From Chondrus crispus (lineage: Eukaryota > Rhodophyta > Florideophyceae > Gigartinales > Gigartinaceae): DNA of 64,000 bases. A program made the translations under genes and the position numbers. Each line of letters opens with the position of its first letter. Positions within the stretch are counted from its first letter, which is position 1. The stretch spans positions 150,747 through 214,746 of the forward strand of contig NW_005179027.1 of assembly GCF_000350225.1 (NCBI RefSeq), written 5' to 3'. Under the pieces are notes generated by a model, which ran no database searches, was not told the DNA's origin, and worked only from the letters and a program-made list of their open reading frames with translations. Shown here in pieces: positions 49,991 to 58,944 of this stretch.

Positions 49991-51023
49991 ATGTGCCTGG
50001 CAGGCCGCGAACACAGTCCGACGGTCAAACAAAAAGAAGAAAAACAGCAACAGAAAGAACCACTGCCGATGGCATGCGCTACGGAGCTTTCGAGACTCCC
50101 TTTCCGCTTGTGTGGGCTTGCGGCCCACAGTAGCTCAACTCCGACGAGGGGGGGTAAGGAAAGATGCCTGGCCCGGGAGGATAATGGTGGCAGAGACTTG
50201 TGAAGACTTGAGTGCTCGGCGAGTGCGGGTTGGGCTTGTCTACGAGAATGTAACCGCGGTTCGCTGGGTTGTAAGGCCAATGCACGACGAGCGTCTTCAG
50301 CACCTTGCGTATAATTCAAGGTCCTCGACTGGGGCTTGTTCAGCACTACCCGAAGGGATCGTAACCGTGTAGCAACGCTACTACCGACGTGTTGCCCGAT
50401 GGCTAAAAACACCCTCACCAGCGCGATCGCGATCGCGGTTGGTGGTACCAACTCTGTCTTATACAGTAAGACCTTCGAAGGAGGCGTCGTTGCAATAGCC
50501 TTCCTACGGAACTTGAAACAGTAGCAGCGCTACACAAAGTGTTGCCCGATGGCTAACACACCTACACCGGATCGGTTGCAACCAATACCGATAGCACCAA
50601 CAGATAGAAAAGGATAGAGGCAGAAATAGAAATGGATAGGGAATAGAGATAGAAATAGGACTGGTAAAGGATAAGGAAAAGGAATGGGACCCCGAGCAAT
50701 GGAGGATGTCGTTAGCAGCGTAGATGTGAAGCGCGTCGCGTGAACGGAAGCGGTCTTCGACGAAGGCGAGATCTAACTCCGGCAACTTGGGTTACCTTTA
50801 CTCACTTGGGTTGGTATCTGGACTATGCTAAATAGCCCCGCCGGGGCGAGTACAGTAGCTCCCGGCTCTAGATTCTAGATCTAATTTGTAAATAGAATTA
50901 AATAATTAAAATAATCGTGCACATCGTTGCACACGTGTGTCCTCCAGCCCGGACCACAGTATCCAATTTCTTTCCTTTCTCACTTCCTTTCACCCTCCTA
51001 CCCGAGACGGGTATTGCACTACA
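49982..51023 (-). repeat. Gypsy-3 5' LTR (1042 bp)
   Basis: Same length as 37341-38382 with three base differences; flanked on the right by the GCGAG duplication. Confidence 0.97.
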
Positions 51024-51527
51024 GCGAGTTCTATTTGTGACATTTACTAAAGCTGCCTGGCAACTTTTCGGGTCATATGACACTGCATTTGGTCCTTGTC
51101 TCTTAAACCTGCCGGGAAATGAAAAGTTCATTGGCCATAACCTCGTCTTTTTGAAGCTCAACGTAATCTATCAACAGTGATATCACTGTAAGCCAATGTC
51201 GCCACCATTAGATTTGAAGGGAATGGCATGTTATTTCGGTCTGTTGGAGTGGCAAGATCCATCCACTCATTACATTCTTACCCTCTACAATGAAAAAGGG
51301 TGGTATTTTGTGGCCAGACGCAGAAACAGCCACCACAATTGTAATATGCTTGTTGTTTTTTATAGCTTGACAAGCCACATACCCGCCATGATTGGTAAGT
51401 GAGGACCCAGATACTTTAGTTCTCACTCCATATTGGCAGTCTACAGCTGTCTCGTCGAGGTTCCAAAGCCGCGTTGGGTCCCTGAATATGCCTGGATGGG
51501 AATTTTGAACTTTTCAATGCTTCAGAG

Positions 51528-52646
51528 TGTAGTATAGTGGCGGTCGCCAGCTATGAGCTAGCTCGAGGAAGAGGTAACAACCAATAGGGGGTGTCCCGCG
51601 GTAGATCGGGACTGTGGTAGAGCAAAGGGAAGTACGTCGGCCGACTGTAAAAGCACGACGTACTGGTCGAAGTGCGGACCCGGAATGGGACCAGCACTGG
51701 AAGGGGTGGTGTAATAACACACAAAACAGGGGGGAACTCGAGCCTAAAGACTAGTGTCAAACACGGGCGGAGCGCCGAGTAGCGGAAACTCCCAGAGGGA
51801 ACGAGCGGGACAGATGTCAATAGTGCCGCCAAGGCCAGAGGCTTGTCGTAGCCCGCGACTTGACAATCGTCACAATGCAGGGAGAGAGAAATAGGTCGTG
51901 CGACAGTAATACGCGCAGGCTAGAAGCTAGTCTTAGCCCGCGTAGTCGCCACGACAGAGTAAAAGGAAAACAATTGAAACGTCGAGCGACAGTAACACGC
52001 CGAGGTTAGAGGCTAGTCTTAACCCGCGTAGTCGCAACGACGGAGGAAAGGGGAAGGAAATGGTAAAGGCAATAGAGACAGGGAAACGTCGAAAGACAGA
52101 TGCCGACACTGTCGCCTAAGTCAGAGGCTTTTCTTGACCCGCAGTGTCACACCGCCGAAGGAAATCCGTTCCCAAAAGATCCTTGACTGTTTACTGTCAT
52201 TGCCCGGCGCCGTCGCTTAAATAAGCGAGGTCGCGGGGTCTTGGACATTGTCCATCCTACGGTACTACTGTACTCTATGGTGCAATGCACTGTACTATGC
52301 CATTACTACTGTACCTTGTCATATACAACCTCCGGGCTGTACTGTATACAGTACGTCATCGGCCTGTAATGCCCACGTGTAGTTCGTCCGTCTGTAAGGC
52401 ACACGTGTAGTTCGTCCGTCTGTAAGGCACACGTGTAGTCCATCGGCCTGTAATGCCCACGTGTAGTTCGTCCGCCTGTAAGGCACACGTGTAGTCCATT
52501 CGCCAGTAAGGCACACGTGTAGTCGCGCGCCTGTAAGGCACACGTGTGGTCCATTCGCCAGTAAGGCACACGTGTAGTCACGCGCCTGTAAGGCGCCCGC
52601 GGCTACGGGTGCTGTACAAATTACAAATCTGGGCTGTGATACCACA
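51528..52646. mobile_element. Solo LTR a (1119 bp)
   Basis: It starts TGTAGTATAGTGG, ends GTGATACCACA, and is flanked by CAGAG on both sides (51523-51527 and 52647-52651). Removing it with one duplication rejoins the A2 transposase sequence. It contains the CACGTG minisatellite at 52366-52604. No internal region is present, so it is the product of LTR-LTR recombination. Confidence 0.9.
52366..52604. repeat. Minisatellite of ~30-bp units, each with CACGTG
   Basis: About nine units of the type GTAAGGCACACGTGTAGTCC followed by a variable 10-base spacer (ATTCGCC, GTTCGTCCG, CGCGCC variants) lie in tandem. Two unit subtypes (TAAGGCACACGTG and TAATGCCCACGTG) alternate irregularly. Confidence 0.9.
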
Positions 52647-53010
52647 CAGAGAACTTTGAGACATGTGTGAAATTCTCGGCCGCCGACTTTGCTGCATCTT
52701 TGTTCTCACTTTTTCAGTAAGTGATGTCTCTATTCACTGCGCGCCAGTGCCGGATGGTGTCTTGAGATGGGCTGCCAGAATCTGTGCCAAATCCTGGGCG
52801 CCCATCAGACGCTATCTCAGCCATAATATTCCGCACATCACTATTTGAAAGTGCGAAACCCTTTTCGGCCGCATACAAAATCCTTTTCTTAATCAAACTA
52901 GACTCTTATTCACTAATAACTGGGCGGCGTTCTCTGCGATGGGCTTCGGGAGATAGGAGGGCGTTGATTTTCGATTAATCATGCTCTTGCAGAGCGTGAT
53001 AAATGCGATC

Positions 53011-53620
53011 TGTAGTATAACCCCTTGGGACTAGATTTAGATTAGATCAGCTACTGTAGAGCCCGAGCTCTACAATACGACGCGCACGAGCGCGCGCGCT
53101 GTCAGCAACGAATGGCTGACAGCCTTACAGTACGCACGACCCGCACGCACTACTGTAGCCGACCACAGTAGCACTACAGTCGAGTACGTACTGTACTGTA
53201 GTATGATAGGACTTAATTGTACATTAAATACGCGAGCGGACCGACGGCGGACGGGGGAGGACAAGCACGAGCTTGTCCAGAACCTACGCCTTTGGTCAAC
53301 CTCGCCCCGCTTATTCTAGAACGGGTTCCCACTAGCCCGTATCTAGTTAGGAACCGAGCGGGCAGGGGACGCGCAAGCACGCGAGCGAGCCTAGATCCGC
53401 CTCCGCCCGTCAGCGCTGGTACGTCACCCAGCGCTGCGCCGGGGCGTCGAGGCGTAGATCGGCCCGCGCGTGCGCGCGTCCCCGACCGTACCCGCTCTAC
53501 CACTGCTACCCCGGGCTCGCCCGGTTCCGTTAGCTGGGGTTGCTTCCCGTCTTCCCGCCGATCGGGGTCTCCGCAAGAACTGAGTATACACCCCCCTCCG
53601 TTGGGGGTGTTTATACTACA
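53011..53620. mobile_element. Solo LTR b (610 bp)
   Basis: It starts TGTAGTATAA, ends TTATACTACA (perfect 10-bp inverted repeat), and is flanked by CGATC (53006-53010 and 53621-53625). Deleting it rejoins sequence that aligns with A1 near 14090. It shares TGTAGTAT with solo LTR a but not the rest. Confidence 0.9.
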
Positions 53621-53934
53621 CGATCTACAGTTGCCCGGGGTACTCGTGTCGCTCTCACGACGACGGACCTTTTTGTACCACTACGAAGGAGCGCGGTGGC
53701 TTTCTCTTGCTGCGTTTTTGTCAATGCGGCGCGGTCTTGTCTTGTTTTTCAATCGCAGTCTGCATTCGGATGGAGAGTCACATGACTCACGCAATTCTGG
53801 AGTTGTAGTCATGATGTCGTTGCTACAAGAGAGAGGTTGATGAAGGTTGGGACGCCGTTGCGTAGCGGGAGTTTGAATTTTGGCGGACTTCTGCAACGCA
53901 GGGCAACGAGAGAGGACGTACTAAGTTAGTACAT

Positions 53935-53983
53935 ATGCCAACACTACTCGTACAACTTAACGTTGTACGAGTAGTGTTGGCAT
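53935..53983. repeat. Hairpin, 22-bp perfect arms
   Basis: Arms 53935-53956 and 53962-53983 around a 5-base loop, inside the terminal region of A2. Confidence 0.95.
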
Positions 53984-54051
53984 GTGGACGGAGCGTTTTG
54001 GAGAATCTGGAAGGGGAAGACTAAAAATTACCAAATTGCCCCCGATTACCA

Positions 54052-54106
54052 AATTGCCCCTTTCAGGAAGGGTACATAATATGTACCCTTCCTGAAAGGG
54101 GCAATT
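54052..54106. repeat. Inverted duplication of the A2 terminus
   Basis: Arms of 26 bp (54052-54077 and 54081-54106) around AAT. The left arm is the A2 end plus its TA; the right arm is an inverted copy outside the element. Confidence 0.93.
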
Positions 54107-54185
54107 GCTATGTATTACATAGCCACTTGGTGAAGGCTACTGTATACCCAAGAGGTACAGCATTGTACAGTACCCTTGGGTACAG

Positions 54186-54207
54186 TATTACGAAGCTGGT
54201 GGTCTAG
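54186..54207 (+). pseudogene. Last codons of a second receptor gene copy (remnant)
   Basis: TATTACGAAGCTGGTGGTCTAG matches the end of the receptor gene (codons I-M-K-L-V-V-stop, 22491 onwards, minus strand) in all but two bases. The matching 3' flank continues at 62217, on the other side of the piggyBac-type element. Upstream coding sequence is not in this window. Confidence 0.6.
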
Positions 54208-54410
54208 TGTCTAGGTGACAAATGGCCTCATATGAGGCCAGTTTTTAGGCGGGCTTTTGCAATTCGAATAATTGTAGAAATTTATCGCTACTGTAGTGAA
54301 AAGCTTACGACTAGAGTACTAAACGTTGGCAAACCAGAAAACATTCAATTCCATATCTCAGTCTTCCCTAATCAACACTTTCGTCTTCCTCTTCCCAAAA
54401 TTTCTTCAAA

Positions 54411-56507
54411 ATGGTGAGCGTCAATGATTCTCGAATTATTGCAGGTAACCGCGTCCACACTCGTGCAAGACTGCTCACAGCTCAGAGTAAATGTCGTCGC
54501 ATGTATGGAGCCTCCTGGAAGATCAAGTTGGTCACGGGAACTGTCATTAGCATGAAAACTGACAAAGTGAAGGGTCGCAGTGTCACTTCAGTCAGGGCTA
54601 AATGGGAATTATCAGATGGCGTCAAGGAAGTCACCCTTCGCATAGCTAACATCAAGGCTGGTGAAGTGATGGACCTGATCGATGACGGTCCTGAAGATCA
54701 TATCCATCAAGAAACTGAACATTATGCGCAACCGGAGCCTACAGAGGACCGCGTGACGCCACTGGAAGGAGCATTCAGCCCGAGTACGAGAATCTCCGAG
54801 AGTGACGAAATGGATTCCCAAGATGGCCTCATGAATGTCCACGGCAGGGCCTGGAAGCGTGAGGAGGTCACGATGCATTTAAATGGTATGATACCGCCGA
54901 GAAGATGGAAGGTGATTGGACCGATTGATGAGATTATATCCCGTGGTCACAGTCCATCTCAAATGCATCTCATGGACTACTTCATGTGGATGTTCCCACA
55001 GGAGCACTTGGCATTAATGGTTTCCTACACCAACGATGCAATGGAATCAAGGGGACTTCGCTTGACTACAAGAGGTGAAATTTTGAAGTTTTTCGGGGTG
55101 CTAATCCTTATGACTCGGATTGAATTCAGCACCAGAAGGTCTCTTTGGAGCTCACAGGAAACCAGCAAATATCTCCCGCAACCTCAATTCGGAAACATCA
55201 TCTCCCGCAGAAGATTCGAGGAGCTTCGTCAGAATGTCACGTTCAGCTTTCCAGCTGACTCAAATGACAGATGGGGTATGATCAGGGACTTCATGGTCGC
55301 AATCAATGATCACAGAGCATCACATGTGATTCCCTCACAGAACATCTGCGTTGATGAGAGTATGTCACGCTGGTATGGACTTGGAGGAGATTAGATTGAA
55401 ACCGGTCTTCCTCATTATGTGGCCATGGACCGAAAACCCGAGAATGGCTGTGAGTTGAAGACTGCTGCATGTGGAAAAAGTGGAATCATAATAAGAATTG
55501 AGAACGTCGTCTCAGCTGAGGAGACTTCTTTAAAAGATTTTGAAAGTGACCACTTACACGGAACCGCAGTGACTTTGAGGTTGTTACAGCCATGGTTTCA
55601 CACCAATCATGTTGTCTGCGCGGATTTTTACTTTGCTTCTGTCCACACGGCTGAATCACTTTATGAGAAAGGTCTTAGATTCACAGGTGTAGTGAAGACA
55701 TCTACCAAGAAATATCCGATGAAATATCTATCTCATCTGGAGATTGCTGAAAAGGGAGAGCACGTCACACTAGTTTCGAAGCCGGTGGCCGGGCCTCATC
55801 TCATGGCAGTGATGTGGGTGGACCGAGACCGCAGATACTTTATTAGTTCTGTCGGAACATCCAACGAAGGAACTCCAATCTACCGCAAGAGATGGCGTAG
55901 ACGTCATAGCGTGACAAGAAAAGATGAATTGTCTATCCGTATTCCCTCAGTCTGCGAGCAGTATTATGAAACTTGCTCTCAGATTGACCGCCACAGCAGA
56001 TCTCGTCAGGATGATCTCGGCTTGGAAAAGAAGTTCGAAGTCAAGGAGTGGTCTATGCGTGTCAACACTTCTTTATTGGCCATTTGCATTGTGGATGCAT
56101 GGAAACTGTATGCAGGTGCAAAAGGAGAGGGTTCTAAGATGTCTCTAAATCAGTTTTATTGTGAGCTTGCTGACCAGTTGATTGATAACAAGTATGATCG
56201 TATATCGTTAGGTCAGCGAGAATCAGACAGTGCTGTTGAAGATGAAGATGTTGGGTTTGGCAGTGGAATTGGTACTCACCTAACTCCAACCACTCGCAAG
56301 CGGAAAAGCGCATCCGGAGAGGAGACTTGTGCTCTTTATCAATCCAGATGCAATATTTGCAAAGGTACAAAAAAGTCAAAGTTTATTTGCTCAACCTGCA
56401 AGGCATATTTTGACAAAGAAGTATACCTTTGTCATCACCAGACTGGGCGTGACTGTTTTAAGAAACACATCGACGAACGTCACGATCTTACTTACAAAGG
56501 TAAGTAA
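54411..56507 (+). pseudogene. piggyBac-type (DDE_Tnp_1_7) transposase with one nonsense codon
   Basis: One frame of 699 codons from ATG 54411 to 56507, with a single in-frame TAG at 55392-55394. The catalytic region has the three expected acidic positions: NICVDESMSRWYG (~313), VCADFYFASVHTAESLYEKG (~404) and LAICIVDAWKLYAG (~561). The C-terminus is a cysteine-rich zinc module (CNICKGTKKSKFICSTC, then YLCHHQTGRDCFKKH). The TAG falls in the GLGGD-stop-IETGLPHYVAMDRKPENG block, where relatives usually have Trp, so TGG to TAG is the likely lesion. A GGTAAGTAA follows the end. Otherwise the gene looks complete. Confidence 0.9.
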
Positions 56508-56952
56508 TATTAGTGCTTAAAGCGTTCTAGGCCTTTGAAACTGACTAAATGGGTCAGCATTTGAGTAAAATAGAGCAAAAAGAGATAAAAAACTCCTTTT
56601 GCCCCCTATGGTTCTATCCTGCGTCTAAAGACTTGCTTGGAAGACCTACAGCCGTGTCGGAATGCCCCTTTATGAGATGTCACCGTATTCAATCTCATGT
56701 TTGAGTGGACGCTATAAAGCGTCCTGGGCTGCAGGTCACGAACAAGAACCATCGAGATCCCCGAAGGGATTTTTCGACCACTAAAGTGCTCAGCGAGGAG
56801 TTGAACCCCGGCCTCTAAGACTCAGCGATCCTTGCAGACCACTGAGCTGGCTTGTCAGTTACTAACTAGTCGTTTATAGTTGTCTTTATAGTCGTTCAAA
56901 GTTCTACTTCGTAAAAATTGTGCTCCTTTTGTTCTCACTCACACTCGCCGCG
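56508..56952. other. Junction region between transposase gene and LINE
   Basis: It contains the tRNA-like sequence listed next and a short hairpin GGACGCTATAAAGCGTCC at 56711-56728. The LINE 5' end lies somewhere here; I could not place it. Confidence 0.5.
56783..56855 (-). repeat. tRNA-like sequence (degenerate; SINE or pol III promoter relic)
   Basis: On the minus strand, CAGCTCAGTGGTCTGCAAGG resembles an A box and GGTTCAACTCC (56797-56807) fits the B box consensus GGTTCRANTCC. Acceptor and D stems do not pair well, so a functional tRNA is unlikely. Confidence 0.45.
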
Positions 56953-58944
56953 ATGCCGAAGAAGACGAACGAGTTGCGACCTCCGCCGTTGTCGCCGCCC
57001 TCCACCGCTGCCCTCGCCGCGCCGCCGTTGTCGGCGCCGGCGCCCCGCGCCCCGCCTCCCACCACCACCGCCCCAGGCCGTCCGAGCCCTCCCCTGCCTG
57101 TCACGGCCCCTCCTGCCGCTCCTGCCGCGCACACCGCTGTGCCCGCTCCCGCCTCTGCACGTAGCGCCGCCGCACTGCTGTTCTCGGCGCCGGCGCCCCG
57201 CGCCTCGCCTCAAGCCACCGTCGCCCCAGACCCTCCGACCCCGCCCATGCACGGCACGGCCCCTCTTGCGGCCCGGATCGATGCTCCCGCCCTCGCCCAC
57301 GCACGTTCCGCCACCACACGGGCCGCACCCGTCTCCCCCCACCTGCCGCGCGCTGCCACCACCCCTTCCTCCCTGCCACACCCCCGCGGTGTACCTCTCC
57401 GCCCCGCGCCGTCATGGGCTTCCGTCGCCCGCTCCGGCGTACCCGGATTCGACTCGAACCCTTTATCTCGCTCTGCGCCTCGGTATTCCCTCGTCGCGCC
57501 TCCGATCATCCATCTGCCAAGTGTCCCAGTGAGATCCCATGCCCCTCTGCTAACCCTCGCCGCCGCACATGCGCTAGTCTCCGCCCCTCCCACAGCCACA
57601 CACACAGCACATGGGCTGGCCTCTGCCCCTACCACAGCCCCACACGCTGATCACGCAGCACATGCGCTGGCCTCTGCCCCTACTACAGCCACACACGCCG
57701 AACACGCCGCACCTGCGCTCGTCCCCGCCCCAACGACAGCCACCCGCGGTGATTTAATGGCAGCCCGCGCCCTCCTGCGCACCGTCAGCCTCCCCGTCCG
57801 TCTTGACCCCAACACAGGAACCCCTGAGGCCCCTCCCCCCGCGATCACCGCCCTTGCCGTCGCTCCCACTTCCTCCCCAACCGGCGCCTTCGCGTCGTTC
57901 GCTGCTACTCAAGATGCCCTCCGCCTCGGGGCACGCCTCGCCACCGCCCCCATCCCTCCCCACGTCATCATCCCGGGCGCCGCCAAATGGACCTACATAT
58001 ATTTGGCTGTCGCCGACGTTGGCGCCCTGACGCGCGTGCTCGCTCACACGCGCCTGGTCTACGAGGACTTGCAACTCCTCTCCGTCCCCCTGTCTACCCT
58101 AGCCAAGTCCATGGCCCCCTCGCCTGCTGCCAGGGTCGCCCGCCGCCTCTCGCTCGAGTCTCAACGCCTGCTGCGCCGCAACACTCCCACCTCTGTACCT
58201 ATGGTTCTCCGTACAGCCCTCGCAGGTGCCCTCAGGGAGACATCCCGTGCCATTTACGCTACCCTCACGGATGTCCATTAACGGCCCCCGACCCGCCCCT
58301 CCGCACGGGACCCCGCTCCGCCTGCTGTCACTGCAAGACCCGCGTCCCCACCTCACGTCAGTCTGCCCCCTCCCGCCACCGATGCCGACGCTACTCGCCG
58401 TCAGGCCGTCACGACCGCCAACTCCCCGACGCCCCAACCCAGCACAGCCTCCACGCCCTCTACGACTTCCCCAGAGGGCCTCACCCGCTCCGCTGCGGCA
58501 CCGGATGTTACTATGTCCACCCCCGCCACACAAGCCCCACTCGTTCCCGGTGCCCCACCCGAAGCCGTCACCTACACGCCCCCGACGCCCACACCTTCAG
58601 CTGAGGGGCCCCCTCTTCCAGACCCCGCCCCCGAGCCATTCGCGGACCGCCCGGAAACCCCGGTCCCCACTCTCACCGATGCCGTGGCCGCCCTCCCCAT
58701 CACCGCGGCCACACCCCAGCATAACCCCACTCAGCCCAACAGTTGCTCTCTCATGGCTGAAACAGCGCAACCCACCTCGCCACAGGCACGTTTCACCCCT
58801 CATCCTGTGCAGTGGCCCCCCCTCCCGTCGTTCAACATACAGCCGCGCATAAAACGTGCGCTCTCCACAAGCGCCAAGACTCCGCCCACTAAGCGCTCCT
58901 CCGCCTCCCAGGCCTCGCCTGCGCCCTCCACTACTGACGCATGA
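56953..58944 (+). pseudogene. LINE ORF1, proline/alanine-rich, one internal stop
   Basis: The first good ATG is MPKKTNELRPPP at 56953. The frame runs to TGA 58942-58944 with one TAA at 58279-58281 (CAA to TAA would explain it). The product is dominated by Pro, Ala, Thr and His repeats such as AHALASAPTTATHAEHAA (57640-57760), with a more ordered segment at about 57900-58260 (PHVIIPGAAKWTYIYLAVAD, RRLSLESQRLLRRN). The C-terminal basic PPTKRSSAS may bind RNA. No zinc knuckle is seen. The last codon overlaps the ORF2 start. Confidence 0.75.

Larger units (their letters stand above)
37341..51023 (-). mobile_element. Gypsy-3: 13.7-kb chromodomain Ty3/gypsy element
   Basis: Two 1042-bp LTRs (37341-38382 and 49982-51023) begin TGTAGTGCAAT and end ATTGCACTACA, an 11-bp perfect inverted repeat. 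GCGAG flanks the pair (37336-37340 and 51024-51028). Coding is on the minus strand. The LTRs differ at only three bases by eye, yet gag and pol carry many stops and frameshifts and the RT active site is changed. A 4.6-kb region follows pol before the 3' LTR. Confidence 0.97.
51024..53850 (-). pseudogene. A2 pogo-like transposase, main part, split by two solo LTRs
   Basis: Minus-strand pieces, in order: about 53850-53626 (SKKGG-type basic start, GTKRSVVVRA), 53005-52652 (KINALLSPEAHRRERR, a TAA, then KKRILYAAEKGFALSNSDVR and QDTIRHWRAVNRDITY), and 51527-51024 (IFRDPTRLWNLDETAVDCQY, SSLTNHGGYVACQAIKNN, ITIVVAVSASGHKIPPFFIV, MSGWILPLQQTEI). A TAA at 51208-51210 follows, and the segment that A1 carries after this point seems deleted. 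The remainder (FKKTRLWPMNFSFPGRFK, NAVSYDPKSCQAALVN) continues into 37340. Removing the solo LTR at 51528 leaves a one-base deletion in the frame. Confidence 0.75.
36573..54072 (-). mobile_element. Pogo-like DNA transposon A2 hosting three LTR insertions
   Basis: Terminal inverted repeats CCCTTCC...GGGGCAATTTGGTAAT open at 36573 and close at 54072, flanked by TA (36571-36572 and 54073-54074). The GGGGCAATTTGGTAAT block recurs subterminally at both ends. Subtracting Gypsy-3, two solo LTRs and their duplications leaves about 2.07 kb. It is related to A1 (11257-14504). Confidence 0.85.

Noticed and set aside
52366-52604. Tandem ~30-bp repeats as a CRISPR array
   Set aside because: The variable part is too short and itself recurring, the context is a eukaryotic solo LTR, and there are no cas genes.
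54411-55394. Two separate proteins at 54411-55394 and 55419-56507
   Set aside because: They share one frame, and the catalytic core of a single piggyBac-type transposase spans the stop.
56783-56855. A genuine tRNA gene
   Set aside because: Boxes are present but the stems do not pair into a cloverleaf.
56918-57532. Alternative ORFs in the LINE ORF1 region, plus and minus
   Set aside because: All frames are open because of C-rich low-complexity sequence; only the frame from 56953 leads coherently to the ATGA junction.
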